From the NCBI GenBank assembly GCA_963763305.1, contig CAVXNP010000001.1:744001-808000 (forward strand): a stretch of DNA of 64,000 nucleotides. Direction: 5' to 3'. A model generated the notes under the pieces. That model ran no database searches, was not told where the DNA came from, and worked only from the letters and a program-made list of their open reading frames with translations. Source of the DNA: CAVXNP01 sp963763305 (GTDB lineage Bacteria > Pseudomonadota > Gammaproteobacteria > Xanthomonadales > Rhodanobacteraceae). The translations under genes were made by a program, and so were the position numbers. This document shows positions 7,336 through 14,514 of the stretch, piece after piece (the first letter of the stretch is position 1; every line of letters begins with the position of its first letter).

Positions 7336-9636
7336 ATGAAGCCGATCGTCAGCCGCAAGCATTCCGTCTCGCCCCGCCTGGGACCGACCCTGCTGGCCAC
7401 TGGCCTGCTTGGCGCCTCGTTCGGTGCCAGCGCCACCGATGAAATACGGATCGCCCAGGCCAGGAATCTGCCGAGCGTGACGGTGGAGGCGGTGGCCGGC
7501 AGCGACTATCGGATCGACCAACCGGCATCGCCCAAGTTCACCCAGCCGCTGCTGGACACACCGCAGACCATCACCATCATCGGCAGGGAGCTGATCGAGC
7601 AGCAGGCCGCCACCACCCTGACCGAGGCGCTGCGCAACAGCCCGGGCGTGGGGACCTTCTACGCCGGCGAGAATGGATCCACCAGCACCGGCGACGCGAT
7701 CTACATGCGTGGCTTCGACAGCTCCGGCAGCATCTTCGTCGACGGCGTGCGGGATCTGGGCTCGGTCTCGCGCGACGTCTTCAACATCGAGCAGGTCGAG
7801 GTCACCAAGGGCCCGGACGGCACCGAATACGGGCGCACCGCCCCACCGGTGCGGTCAACATGGTCACCAAGCAGCCGCATGCACGCCCAGCCGCGGGCTG
7901 GGTCGGTGGCCTATGGCAGCGGCCAGCAGCGCCGCGCCAGCGCCGACTGGAACCAGCCGGTCGGCCAGCACGCCGCCTTCCGCCTCAATCTGATGCAGCA
8001 GGACAGCGGCGTGCCGGGCCGCGACCAGGTCCGCAACGATCGCTGGGGCGTGGCGCCATCGCTGGCCTTGGGCCTGGGCACGCCCACCCGCGTTTTCCTC
8101 GACGCCGTGCACGTGAAGCAGAGCAATGTGCCGGACGGCGGCGTGGCCACCATCGGCCTGCCCGGCTACACCAGCCCGGACCCGGACCGGCCGTTCCTGG
8201 GCAACGCCGCCCCGGTCGACAGCAGCAACTTCTATGGCACCGCGCAGGACCACGACGACGCCACCGCCGACATGGTGACCGCGATCGTCGAGCACGACGT
8301 CTCGCCCGACCTGGTCCTGCACAACACCACCCGTTGGGGCCGTACGCGGCAGGATTACCTGCTGACCTCCTTCATGAGCAGCGCCGCGAACCTGCTCACC
8401 CCCGACCCCTCCGATCCGTCCGCCTGGACCGTCGCGCGCAGCAACCCCAACTTCAAGCACCAGACCAACCGCATCGTCGCCAACCAGACCCACCTGACTG
8501 CAACGATCGACTCGGGCGCGGTGACGCAGGCGATCAGTGCAGGCATGGAAGTATCCCGGGAAAAAGCCACCACCACCGGCATGGGCGCGATCGGCGACTC
8601 GGCCTGGCCGGCCGCCAACCTGTATCACCCCGATCCGCACGTAGGCGGGCTGGCCTACGGCCCCACCGGGGCGCACAGCGCGGGCACGACCACCACCACC
8701 GCCGCCTACCTGTTCGACACGCTGAAGTTCGGCGAACGGTGGCAGATCAACGCCGGCCTGCGCCTGGACCACTACACCACCGACTTCACCAGCACGGTGG
8801 TCTGCGGCGGTCGCCGCGGCCCGACGTGCGGCGGCCTGCCCGAAGGCAGCATCGTGCCCGGCCTGGACGCCCGCATACGCGGCAACCTCCCCAACTACAA
8901 GCTGGGCGTGCTGTACAAACCGGCGGCCAACGGCAGCGTCTACGTCAACCTGGCGCAATCGCAGCAGCCGCCCGGCGGCAACGCGCTGGCGCTGAGCAGT
9001 TCGGACCGCAGCCTGGACCGGCCCGACCTGGACCCGCAAAAGGCACGCACTGCCGAACTGGGTACCAAGTGGGACCTGCTGGAGGGCCGTCTGCTGCTGA
9101 CCGGCGCGCTGTACCGCACCACCATCAGCAACGAGCTGGTGCAGGATCCGCTGGATGCTTCGGTGTACGACCAGATCGGCCGCAAGCGCGTGCAGGGCGT
9201 GGAATTGACCGCTGTCGGTGCACTGACCGATCGCTGGGCGGTCAGCGCCGGCTTCACCACCATGGACGCCAGGGTGGTGCGCGGCGACAGCGTGGTCAAC
9301 GATGGCTCCGATGCGCTCGCCTACACGCCCGACAGCGCCTTCACCGCATGGTCCAGCTACCGCCTGCCGTTCGGACTGACGCTCGGCGGCGGTGCCCGCT
9401 ACGCCGGCCCGATGAAGCGTGGCAGCGACGGCGCCGTGGGCACCCCGGACCGTACCGGCGCCTACTGGGTGTTCGATGCGATGGCCGCGTACCCGGTCAA
9501 CCGCCACCTCCAGTTGCAGTTGAACGTCTACAACCTGTTCGACCGCCACTACGTTGCCGCGATCAACAAGAGCGGCTACCGCTACACGCCCGGTACGCCG
9601 CGCGCCGCCATGATCACCGCGCACATCCGCTTCTGA
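7336..9636 (+). CDS. TonB-dependent siderophore receptor (short out-of-phase segment in the plug)
   Basis: Outer-membrane receptor for a ferric siderophore, probably catecholate type (Fiu/CirA-like). ATG 7336 starts a 766-aa protein with a signal peptide, the plug domain (TLDTPQTITIIGRELIEQQ..., YMRGFDSSGSIFVDGVRD, VEVTKGPDGTEYGR) and a 22-strand barrel ending in HIRF. Around 7848-7895 the expected plug strand TGAVNMVTKQPH is present only in another frame. The sequence lost one C in a C-run near 7849 and regained phase about 45 nt later, so roughly 15 residues are scrambled (PPVRSTWSPSS...) while the frame stays open. The receptor sits between the DUF4405 gene and a PiuC-type dioxygenase, a common iron-starvation trio, and has its own Fur-box-like site. 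Confidence 0.9.
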   Translation: MKPIVSRKHSVSPRLGPTLLATGLLGASFGASATDEIRIAQARNLPSVTVEAVAGSDYRIDQPASPKFTQPLLDTPQTITIIGRELIEQQAATTLTEALRNSPGVGTFYAGENGSTSTGDAIYMRGFDSSGSIFVDGVRDLGSVSRDVFNIEQVEVTKGPDGTEYGRTAPPVRSTWSPSSRMHAQPRAGSVAYGSGQQRRASADWNQPVGQHAAFRLNLMQQDSGVPGRDQVRNDRWGVAPSLALGLGTPTRVFLDAVHVKQSNVPDGGVATIGLPGYTSPDPDRPFLGNAAPVDSSNFYGTAQDHDDATADMVTAIVEHDVSPDLVLHNTTRWGRTRQDYLLTSFMSSAANLLTPDPSDPSAWTVARSNPNFKHQTNRIVANQTHLTATIDSGAVTQAISAGMEVSREKATTTGMGAIGDSAWPAANLYHPDPHVGGLAYGPTGAHSAGTTTTTAAYLFDTLKFGERWQINAGLRLDHYTTDFTSTVVCGGRRGPTCGGLPEGSIVPGLDARIRGNLPNYKLGVLYKPAANGSVYVNLAQSQQPPGGNALALSSSDRSLDRPDLDPQKARTAELGTKWDLLEGRLLLTGALYRTTISNELVQDPLDASVYDQIGRKRVQGVELTAVGALTDRWAVSAGFTTMDARVVRGDSVVNDGSDALAYTPDSAFTAWSSYRLPFGLTLGGGARYAGPMKRGSDGAVGTPDRTGAYWVFDAMAAYPVNRHLQLQLNVYNLFDRHYVAAINKSGYRYTPGTPRAAMITAHIRF

Positions 9637-9682
9637 CCCGCGCGCCGCGCGGATGCGCGGCCCGCATTACCGGAGCCATCCC

Positions 9683-10360
9683 ATGCTGTTGCACCTTCCC
9701 GGCGTACTGGACGCATCCGAGCTGGCGCATCTGCGCGCGGCGCTGCAAGAGGCCGACTGGACCGACGGTCGACAGACCGTCGGCACACAGGGTGCGCAGG
9801 TCAAACGAAACCAGCAGCTGCCCGAGGCCGCTCCGTTGCGGGCCGAGCTGGGCCGCGTGGTGCTGGCCGCGCTGGCGCGTCACCCGCTGTGGCACGCGGC
9901 CACCCTGCCGCAGCGGGTACTGCCGCCGCGCTTCAACCGCTACGAAGGCGGCGGGCACTATGGCTTCCACGTCGATGGTTCGGTGATGGGGCTGGCGGAC
10001 GGCAGCCAGATGCGCAGCGACATCTCCTGCACCGTGTTTCTGAGCGAACCGGACAGCTACGACGGTGGCGCCCTGGTGGTCAGCGACCTGTATGGGGAGC
10101 ATGAGGTGAAGCTGCCGGCCGGCGACGCCATCGTCTATCCGTCCAGCAGCCTGCATCGGGTCGAGCCGGTGACTCGCGGCTGCCGGCTGGGGGCGTTCCT
10201 GTGGGTGCAAAGCCTGGTGCGGGACGACGGGGAGCGTCGCACCCTGCTGGAACTGGACACCTCGATCCAGCGCCTGACCGCCAGCGGCGCCGACAGCCAG
10301 GCGCTGCTGCAGCTCACCGGCGTGTACCACAACCTGCTGCGCCGCTGGGCGCAGACCTGA
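9683..10360 (+). CDS. piuC: PKHD-type Fe(II)/2-oxoglutarate hydroxylase, PiuC family
   Basis: 225-aa 2-oxoglutarate-dependent dioxygenase of the PiuC/YbiX family, usually encoded beside a TonB receptor and induced by iron limitation. The iron ligands are seen as HVDGS (H-x-D) and the distal histidine in SSSLHRVEPV, with the 2-oxoglutarate-binding arginine in RGCRLGAF. Family phrases RFNRYEGGGHYGFHVD and SDISCTVFLSEPDSYDGGAL confirm the assignment. ATG 9683 follows a weak CGGAG. It lies 46 nt after the receptor and probably forms an operon with it. The natural substrate of the family is not known to me. Confidence 0.92.
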   Translation: MLLHLPGVLDASELAHLRAALQEADWTDGRQTVGTQGAQVKRNQQLPEAAPLRAELGRVVLAALARHPLWHAATLPQRVLPPRFNRYEGGGHYGFHVDGSVMGLADGSQMRSDISCTVFLSEPDSYDGGALVVSDLYGEHEVKLPAGDAIVYPSSSLHRVEPVTRGCRLGAFLWVQSLVRDDGERRTLLELDTSIQRLTASGADSQALLQLTGVYHNLLRRWAQT

Positions 10361-10398
10361 GGCGTGCCCGGGCGCTCTCCGCAGCGCGGCCGGCCATT

Positions 10399-10848
10399 TC
10401 AGAACGGCTTGGCCAGCACCAGGAAGATGACCCCCAGCAACAGCAGCACCGGCAGTTCGTTGAGCCAGCGCAGGGCAGTGGACGACGGCAGCGCGCCACC
10501 GGCCTCGCTGCGCTTGAGCGCACGCCCCACCACGATGAAGTACGCCAGCAGCAAGGCCACCAACCCCAGCTTGGCGTCGATCCAGTGGCCGCCCGAGGTC
10601 ACGTTCGGCAGCGTCGCCGGGAACACCCGCCAGCCCTGCCACAGCACCAGCCCGAACACGAAGGCGATGCCGAACATGCTGTGCCCGAACTTGTACAGGC
10701 GCCGCCCCATCAGGTGCAGCCGCGCCCGCACGGCGGCCTGGTCGCCCGCCTCGGCAACGTTCACCAGGATCCGCGGCAAGTAGAACACCGTGGCCATCCA
10801 GGCGATGACGAAAAGCAGGTGCAAGGTCTTGATCCAGAGATAAGTCAT
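10399..10848 (-). CDS. hemJ: Protoporphyrinogen IX oxidase HemJ / CopD-family membrane protein
   Basis: 149-aa protein with four membrane helices beginning MTYLWIKTLHLLFVIAWMATVFYLPRI, the HemJ (UPF0093) signature, including the conserved histidine at residue 10 that binds haem in characterised members. HemJ oxidises protoporphyrinogen IX to protoporphyrin IX in bacteria that lack HemY and HemG. Length and the LYKFGHSMFGIAFVFG second-helix region fit the family. It is convergent with piuC, 38 nt apart, so the proximity to iron-uptake genes may be coincidental or functional (haem synthesis). Confidence 0.85.
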   Translation of the reverse strand: MTYLWIKTLHLLFVIAWMATVFYLPRILVNVAEAGDQAAVRARLHLMGRRLYKFGHSMFGIAFVFGLVLWQGWRVFPATLPNVTSGGHWIDAKLGLVALLLAYFIVVGRALKRSEAGGALPSSTALRWLNELPVLLLLGVIFLVLAKPF

Positions 10849-11138
10849 GGTGGAACGCCGTTAAGAAGACTCCACCATTGTGGCGCAGCGCGCCGATAGT
10901 GTCCCGGCATCGCCTGGGCGACCCGGACGCACGAACGCACCACGGCCAGTACGACGCGACCGGCCTTGTTGCCGGAAAATTTGCCGGCAACTCCCCCGCC
11001 GACGACGCCCATCATGTGCGCACGCGAGCCACAGTCCCGTGTGACTGCTCCGGCTTGCTGGCCATACGTCGGCTGCGCGGGCAGCGTGTGAATCGAGGCT
11101 TCAAGCAAGCAACCAGAGGACTTCGACCCTCCTCGACG

Positions 11139-12917
11139 TCAGCCCTGCTCGAGTTCGGCCTCGGCCGCTTCCCTGGCGGCCACCACCTGGTTGCGGCCAC
11201 CGCGCTTGGCCCGGTACAACGCGGCGTCCGCCTCGGTCAGCAGTTGCCTGAGTACATAGCCGGACGGATCGGTGCAGGCCAGACCGAGGCTGCCGTAAAC
11301 GGTGATCACGACATGGTCGTCCAGGGTCACGCGGGTCGAGGCCATCGCTGCGCGAATGCGTTCAGCGATTTCCGCGCCCTGCTCGCATGTGCACGACGGC
11401 ATCAGGATGCCGAACTCCTCGCCGCCGAGTCGGCCGAACACATCCGACGCGCGCAGCTCGCGGCGGACCACTTGCGCAATGCGCTTGAGCACGTCGTCGC
11501 CGGCCACGTGGCCATAGGTGTCGTTGACGTTCTTGAAGTAATCGAGGTCCAGCACCACCAGGCAGGCCGGTGCCCCCGCCTTATGCAGCCGCCCAAGCAG
11601 GCGCCCGGCCTCCTCCAGGAAATGGTGCCGGTTGAGGGCACTGGTCAGTCCGTCATGGCGCGCCATGCGGCGAAAATACATCTGCGAGTGCTTCAACCGG
11701 TACAGCCACAGCGCGATGGTGCCCAGGGCTACCAGCAGCAGAATTACGTACAAGCGCGCGGTTTCGGCGGCCTTGTGGTCCAGTTCCTGGCGCAACTGCA
11801 GGATCTTGTTCTGCTTGGCCAGCGCGTCCAGACGCAGCTTCTTGGCCAGCACCTCCTGCTTGACCATCTGGTAGGCCAGGGCGCGGGCTTTGGCGTCATC
11901 CATGGCGGCTTTATCCTGCTCCACGAATTTCTCGTAGTAGGAAAGCGCCTCGGCATCGTGACCCGCCGTTTTTTCCACCTTGTACAGAACGCCGTAGGCC
12001 GCCTCCCTCGTCCAGGTGAAGCTCTTTGGGTTGGTGGCCGCCAAGGTGGCAAGCGCAGCATCCTTCGCCTTCGGATTGCTGCCCTGGGCTAGATAGGCCT
12101 GCGCCAGATTTGCCTGGACCGCGGCGATATGGAACTGGTAGTGCGTGGCCTGCACGCCAGGAGCGATCTTGCGCAGAAGCGCGATTGCGAGATCAGGGCG
12201 CCCGCTATCGGTCATCAGGCTTGCCTGGTCGAGGCGTATGGTATTGGCCGTGACTGTTTCGCCGCGAGCAACGCAGACATCAAGGGCGTGGCCAAATTTC
12301 GGGCTGGACCATTCCAATCGCCCTGTATCAAGCAGCGCGTCAATCTCGTTGAAGCTGGCAACACACAACTGCCGCCCGGATAAGGGCCCGGCCTTCATTT
12401 CTTGTACGTATTTCAGGGCGAGCTCGGCCTGCCCTACTCCTGCGAGCATTTGGGAGACCTGGGTGAGCGCCTCCAAGCGTGCGCCGCCGTCCACAACCTC
12501 GGGCAGCCGCGCAATCAGTTCGTTGGCGAGCGTATAAGCCTCGCCATAGCGATGGCGAACGCTCAGCCCGTTTATGAGGAGCGCGGTCGCTCGCGTGCGA
12601 AGTGAATCGTCGTTCCTCTGTGCAATTATCGCGCGCAGCATCGGCTCGGCCGCACTGTACTTTCCCTCATACGCGCGTTGCCATGCATCCAGAAATTGCA
12701 GGTACAAGCGCTGCGCAGACGACAGGGATGCCTCACGAGCATGAAGCTCAGCCAGCAGCTGCAGAAAGGCCGCGTGATCAACGGCCTTGATTTCGTCTGC
12801 CTGCTTGAGCAGTGGCAAAGCACCCTCGACATCACGGGGCTTTGGGCTGGCGCCGACAGGCGATAACGAAAGGAGTAACGCCACAAGAATGGCGCCCCCG
12901 AAACTGCGGGCTCTCAT
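11139..12917 (-). CDS. TPR-containing membrane diguanylate cyclase (GGDEF)
   Basis: 592-aa enzyme that should make cyclic di-GMP from two GTP. It has a signal-anchor (1-23), a long periplasmic helical region with TPR-like repeats (about 35-330), a coiled coil (350-388), one membrane helix (389-407) and a GGDEF domain (about 420-580). The active-site loop is GGEEF (498-502), and an RxxD inhibitory site (RASD, 489-492) lies exactly five residues before it, so product inhibition is expected. The FDLDYFKNVNDTYGH nucleotide-binding region is intact. It is the last gene of a minus-strand run: it begins 33 nt after the small protein at 12951-13220, itself downstream of the borosin-type methyltransferase. 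It may be co-transcribed with them. What the periplasmic domain senses is unknown. Confidence 0.92.
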   Translation of the reverse strand: MRARSFGGAILVALLLSLSPVGASPKPRDVEGALPLLKQADEIKAVDHAAFLQLLAELHAREASLSSAQRLYLQFLDAWQRAYEGKYSAAEPMLRAIIAQRNDDSLRTRATALLINGLSVRHRYGEAYTLANELIARLPEVVDGGARLEALTQVSQMLAGVGQAELALKYVQEMKAGPLSGRQLCVASFNEIDALLDTGRLEWSSPKFGHALDVCVARGETVTANTIRLDQASLMTDSGRPDLAIALLRKIAPGVQATHYQFHIAAVQANLAQAYLAQGSNPKAKDAALATLAATNPKSFTWTREAAYGVLYKVEKTAGHDAEALSYYEKFVEQDKAAMDDAKARALAYQMVKQEVLAKKLRLDALAKQNKILQLRQELDHKAAETARLYVILLLVALGTIALWLYRLKHSQMYFRRMARHDGLTSALNRHHFLEEAGRLLGRLHKAGAPACLVVLDLDYFKNVNDTYGHVAGDDVLKRIAQVVRRELRASDVFGRLGGEEFGILMPSCTCEQGAEIAERIRAAMASTRVTLDDHVVITVYGSLGLACTDPSGYVLRQLLTEADAALYRAKRGGRNQVVAAREAAEAELEQG

Positions 12918-12950
12918 CGCCCGTGCCTCCGCTGAAGATCTCTGCGCCGA

Positions 12951-13220
12951 CTAGCGCTCTTCTTCCTCGGCACCCGGGAGCTCATCCGCATCTCCCTCCT
13001 CATCGCAAGGAGCCGGAGACTGGTTCGGCGTGTGGTTGACCTCCATGGTGCGCGGGCCAAGCTCGGCTCTCAACGGAGAGCTGTCACCCAGTTCGGCAGC
13101 CTGCCTGAGGCCATCGGTCGCATGCATGCCCTCCAGTGTGCGTGCCAGGTCTTCACCGGAGAAGTGACGCAAAGAGGCGTTGGATCCGATCGCTTCGAGC
13201 AATTCGATGGTGTTCTTCAT
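12951..13220 (-). CDS. Small acidic-tailed protein, candidate split-borosin precursor peptide
   Basis: 89-aa protein; ATG 13220 is preceded by AGGGG at good spacing, while an upstream in-frame start lacks conservation features. Residues 1-55 form a predicted helical leader (MKNTIELLEAIG...HFSGEDLARTLEGM...LRQAAELGDSSPLRAELG). This resembles the helical borosin-binding domain of split-borosin precursors such as SonA (from memory; no alignment was run). Residues 56-89 are a flexible, highly acidic tail (PRTMEVNHTPNQSPAPC, then DEEGDADELPGAEEEER) with a single cysteine at 71. It lies 145 nt downstream of, and on the same strand as, an OphMA-like methyltransferase gene, which is the main reason for calling it a precursor. 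The tail, probably around MEVNHT, would be the methylated core. Without that neighbour I would call it a hypothetical protein. Confidence 0.7.
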   Translation of the reverse strand: MKNTIELLEAIGSNASLRHFSGEDLARTLEGMHATDGLRQAAELGDSSPLRAELGPRTMEVNHTPNQSPAPCDEEGDADELPGAEEEER

Positions 13221-13365
13221 GCGTTTCCCCTGTTTTTGTGCCGATGGTTTGCTGGTCGACCGCTTGGGTCGGGATTGCTCGCCCCTTTTTCGAGCGAATT
13301 TACAGACGTGGACAGTCAACCGAACAGCCCGCATCGTGTATCACAAAAACGTCACCAATGCTTGA

Positions 13366-14205
13366 TCACGCGCTTTCGCTTTCGCGACCGGCGGCCTCAA
13401 GAGCCATCAGCCTAGCCCTTACCTCCCGGTTCGGCTGCAACGCCAAAGCCGGCGGCAGTACCACGGTTTCCTCCGCGGTGACCTCGGTGGCCGGCAGGTC
13501 ACGCAACAGCACCCGACGCACGCGCGGCTGCTCGATCGGCAACGTGGCACCGCGGTAGATGATCACTTCATGGTCGAGCGGATAATCGCTGGCCAGCACG
13601 TCCACCAGCACCTGGCGGTATTCCGGCCCGGTGGAGAAGCGCTTCAGCGAGCGGTCCCCGACCAGTCCTACCTGCCACAGCACCAGGTAGGCACAGGGGT
13701 TGAGGCGCGTCTGGCAGAACAGCAACTGGCTGGCTTCGTAGTGCTGGCAACCGCTGCGGCCCGGGTCGATCCCCAGGTCTGCGTACAGGCAGTCCTCGGC
13801 GGAGATGCCCGGTTCCATGTGCGCCGCGTAGCCCTCGGCCCGCGCCACCTTGATCACCTCGTGCGGCGACCAGGCGAACACGCCGGGGTGGCCATAGAAC
13901 ACGCCGCACACCTTCTTGCCCGCGCGCACCTCGGTCATCATCACCTCCACCCATTCGCGGTAGGTGCGCATGCGCGACTTGTCGCCCTTGCCGTAGTAGG
14001 GCTGCAGGCTGCGCACGTCCGGATGCATCCGCTCCAGCCACATCTCCACGATGCCATCGGAGACGCCGGCAAACACCACGTCGGCCTGTTCGATGTGGCT
14101 GCGGGCCAGCGGCGCCAGATGGGAGCCAAGCACCATGCCCAGGCCGACACAGGCGATGCTGCCAGGCTGGCGTGGCGGCTGGATGTCTGTTGTGGATACG
14201 TTCAT
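13366..14205 (-). CDS. Borosin-type peptide alpha-N-methyltransferase (tetrapyrrole methylase fold)
   Basis: 279-aa SAM-dependent methylase with the tetrapyrrole-methylase fold (SIACVGLGMVLGSHL at 16-30 binds SAM). It lacks any link to corrin or sirohaem genes. Instead it carries the signature of borosin backbone N-methyltransferases (fungal OphMA, bacterial SonM). These are YYGKGDKSRMRTY (70-82, supplying the catalytic Tyr/Arg set), VCGVFYGHPGVFAWSPH (99-115), PGISAEDCLYADLGIDP (132-148), GCQHYEASQLL (152-162) and YLVLWQVGLVGD (173-184). It ends without the fused core seen in fungal OphMA, so the substrate must be encoded separately. The small protein gene just downstream is the obvious candidate. 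The ribosome binding site before ATG 14205 is weak. Expected activity: iterative N-methylation of peptide-bond nitrogens in the precursor's C-terminal tail. Confidence 0.85.
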   Translation of the reverse strand: MNVSTTDIQPPRQPGSIACVGLGMVLGSHLAPLARSHIEQADVVFAGVSDGIVEMWLERMHPDVRSLQPYYGKGDKSRMRTYREWVEVMMTEVRAGKKVCGVFYGHPGVFAWSPHEVIKVARAEGYAAHMEPGISAEDCLYADLGIDPGRSGCQHYEASQLLFCQTRLNPCAYLVLWQVGLVGDRSLKRFSTGPEYRQVLVDVLASDYPLDHEVIIYRGATLPIEQPRVRRVLLRDLPATEVTAEETVVLPPALALQPNREVRARLMALEAAGRESESA

Positions 14206-14514
14206 TTGTGGATCATAGGGATTGTTACGGCAATTGCGAATGCCAGGCGGCGGTCCGACGCGGCTGCCGAGCGGTCCAGATGCGGGCGGCCAAGCGCCAA
14301 GCCAGTCACACGCTGCCGGGCTCGCCTTCGCGGTTCATCCGCTTTGGGCTAGGCTCTTCGGTCGACCAGGAGCAAAAACGATCCGGGCTGCTGCGAAAGC
14401 GCCCGTCCGGTTCGCTCCCCCACGCCGCAAGCCCACGCCCGAACGCGTCCACGCCCAAGCCATGTGCGCGCACGGCCGGCACCGCCCGCGCGCCCCATCG
14501 GAGAACGCCCATCC
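14206..14514. other. Intergenic region between divergent methyltransferase and histidine kinase genes
   Basis: About 310 nt separating divergent transcription units, so it should contain promoters for both the borosin-type cluster and the kinase. No repeat, operator or coding signal could be recognised by eye. Confidence 0.5.

Noticed and set aside
13366..14205. Cobalamin/sirohaem biosynthesis methylase
   Set aside because: The fold is shared, but the borosin-specific motifs and the absence of neighbouring cobalamin or haem d1 genes argue against it.
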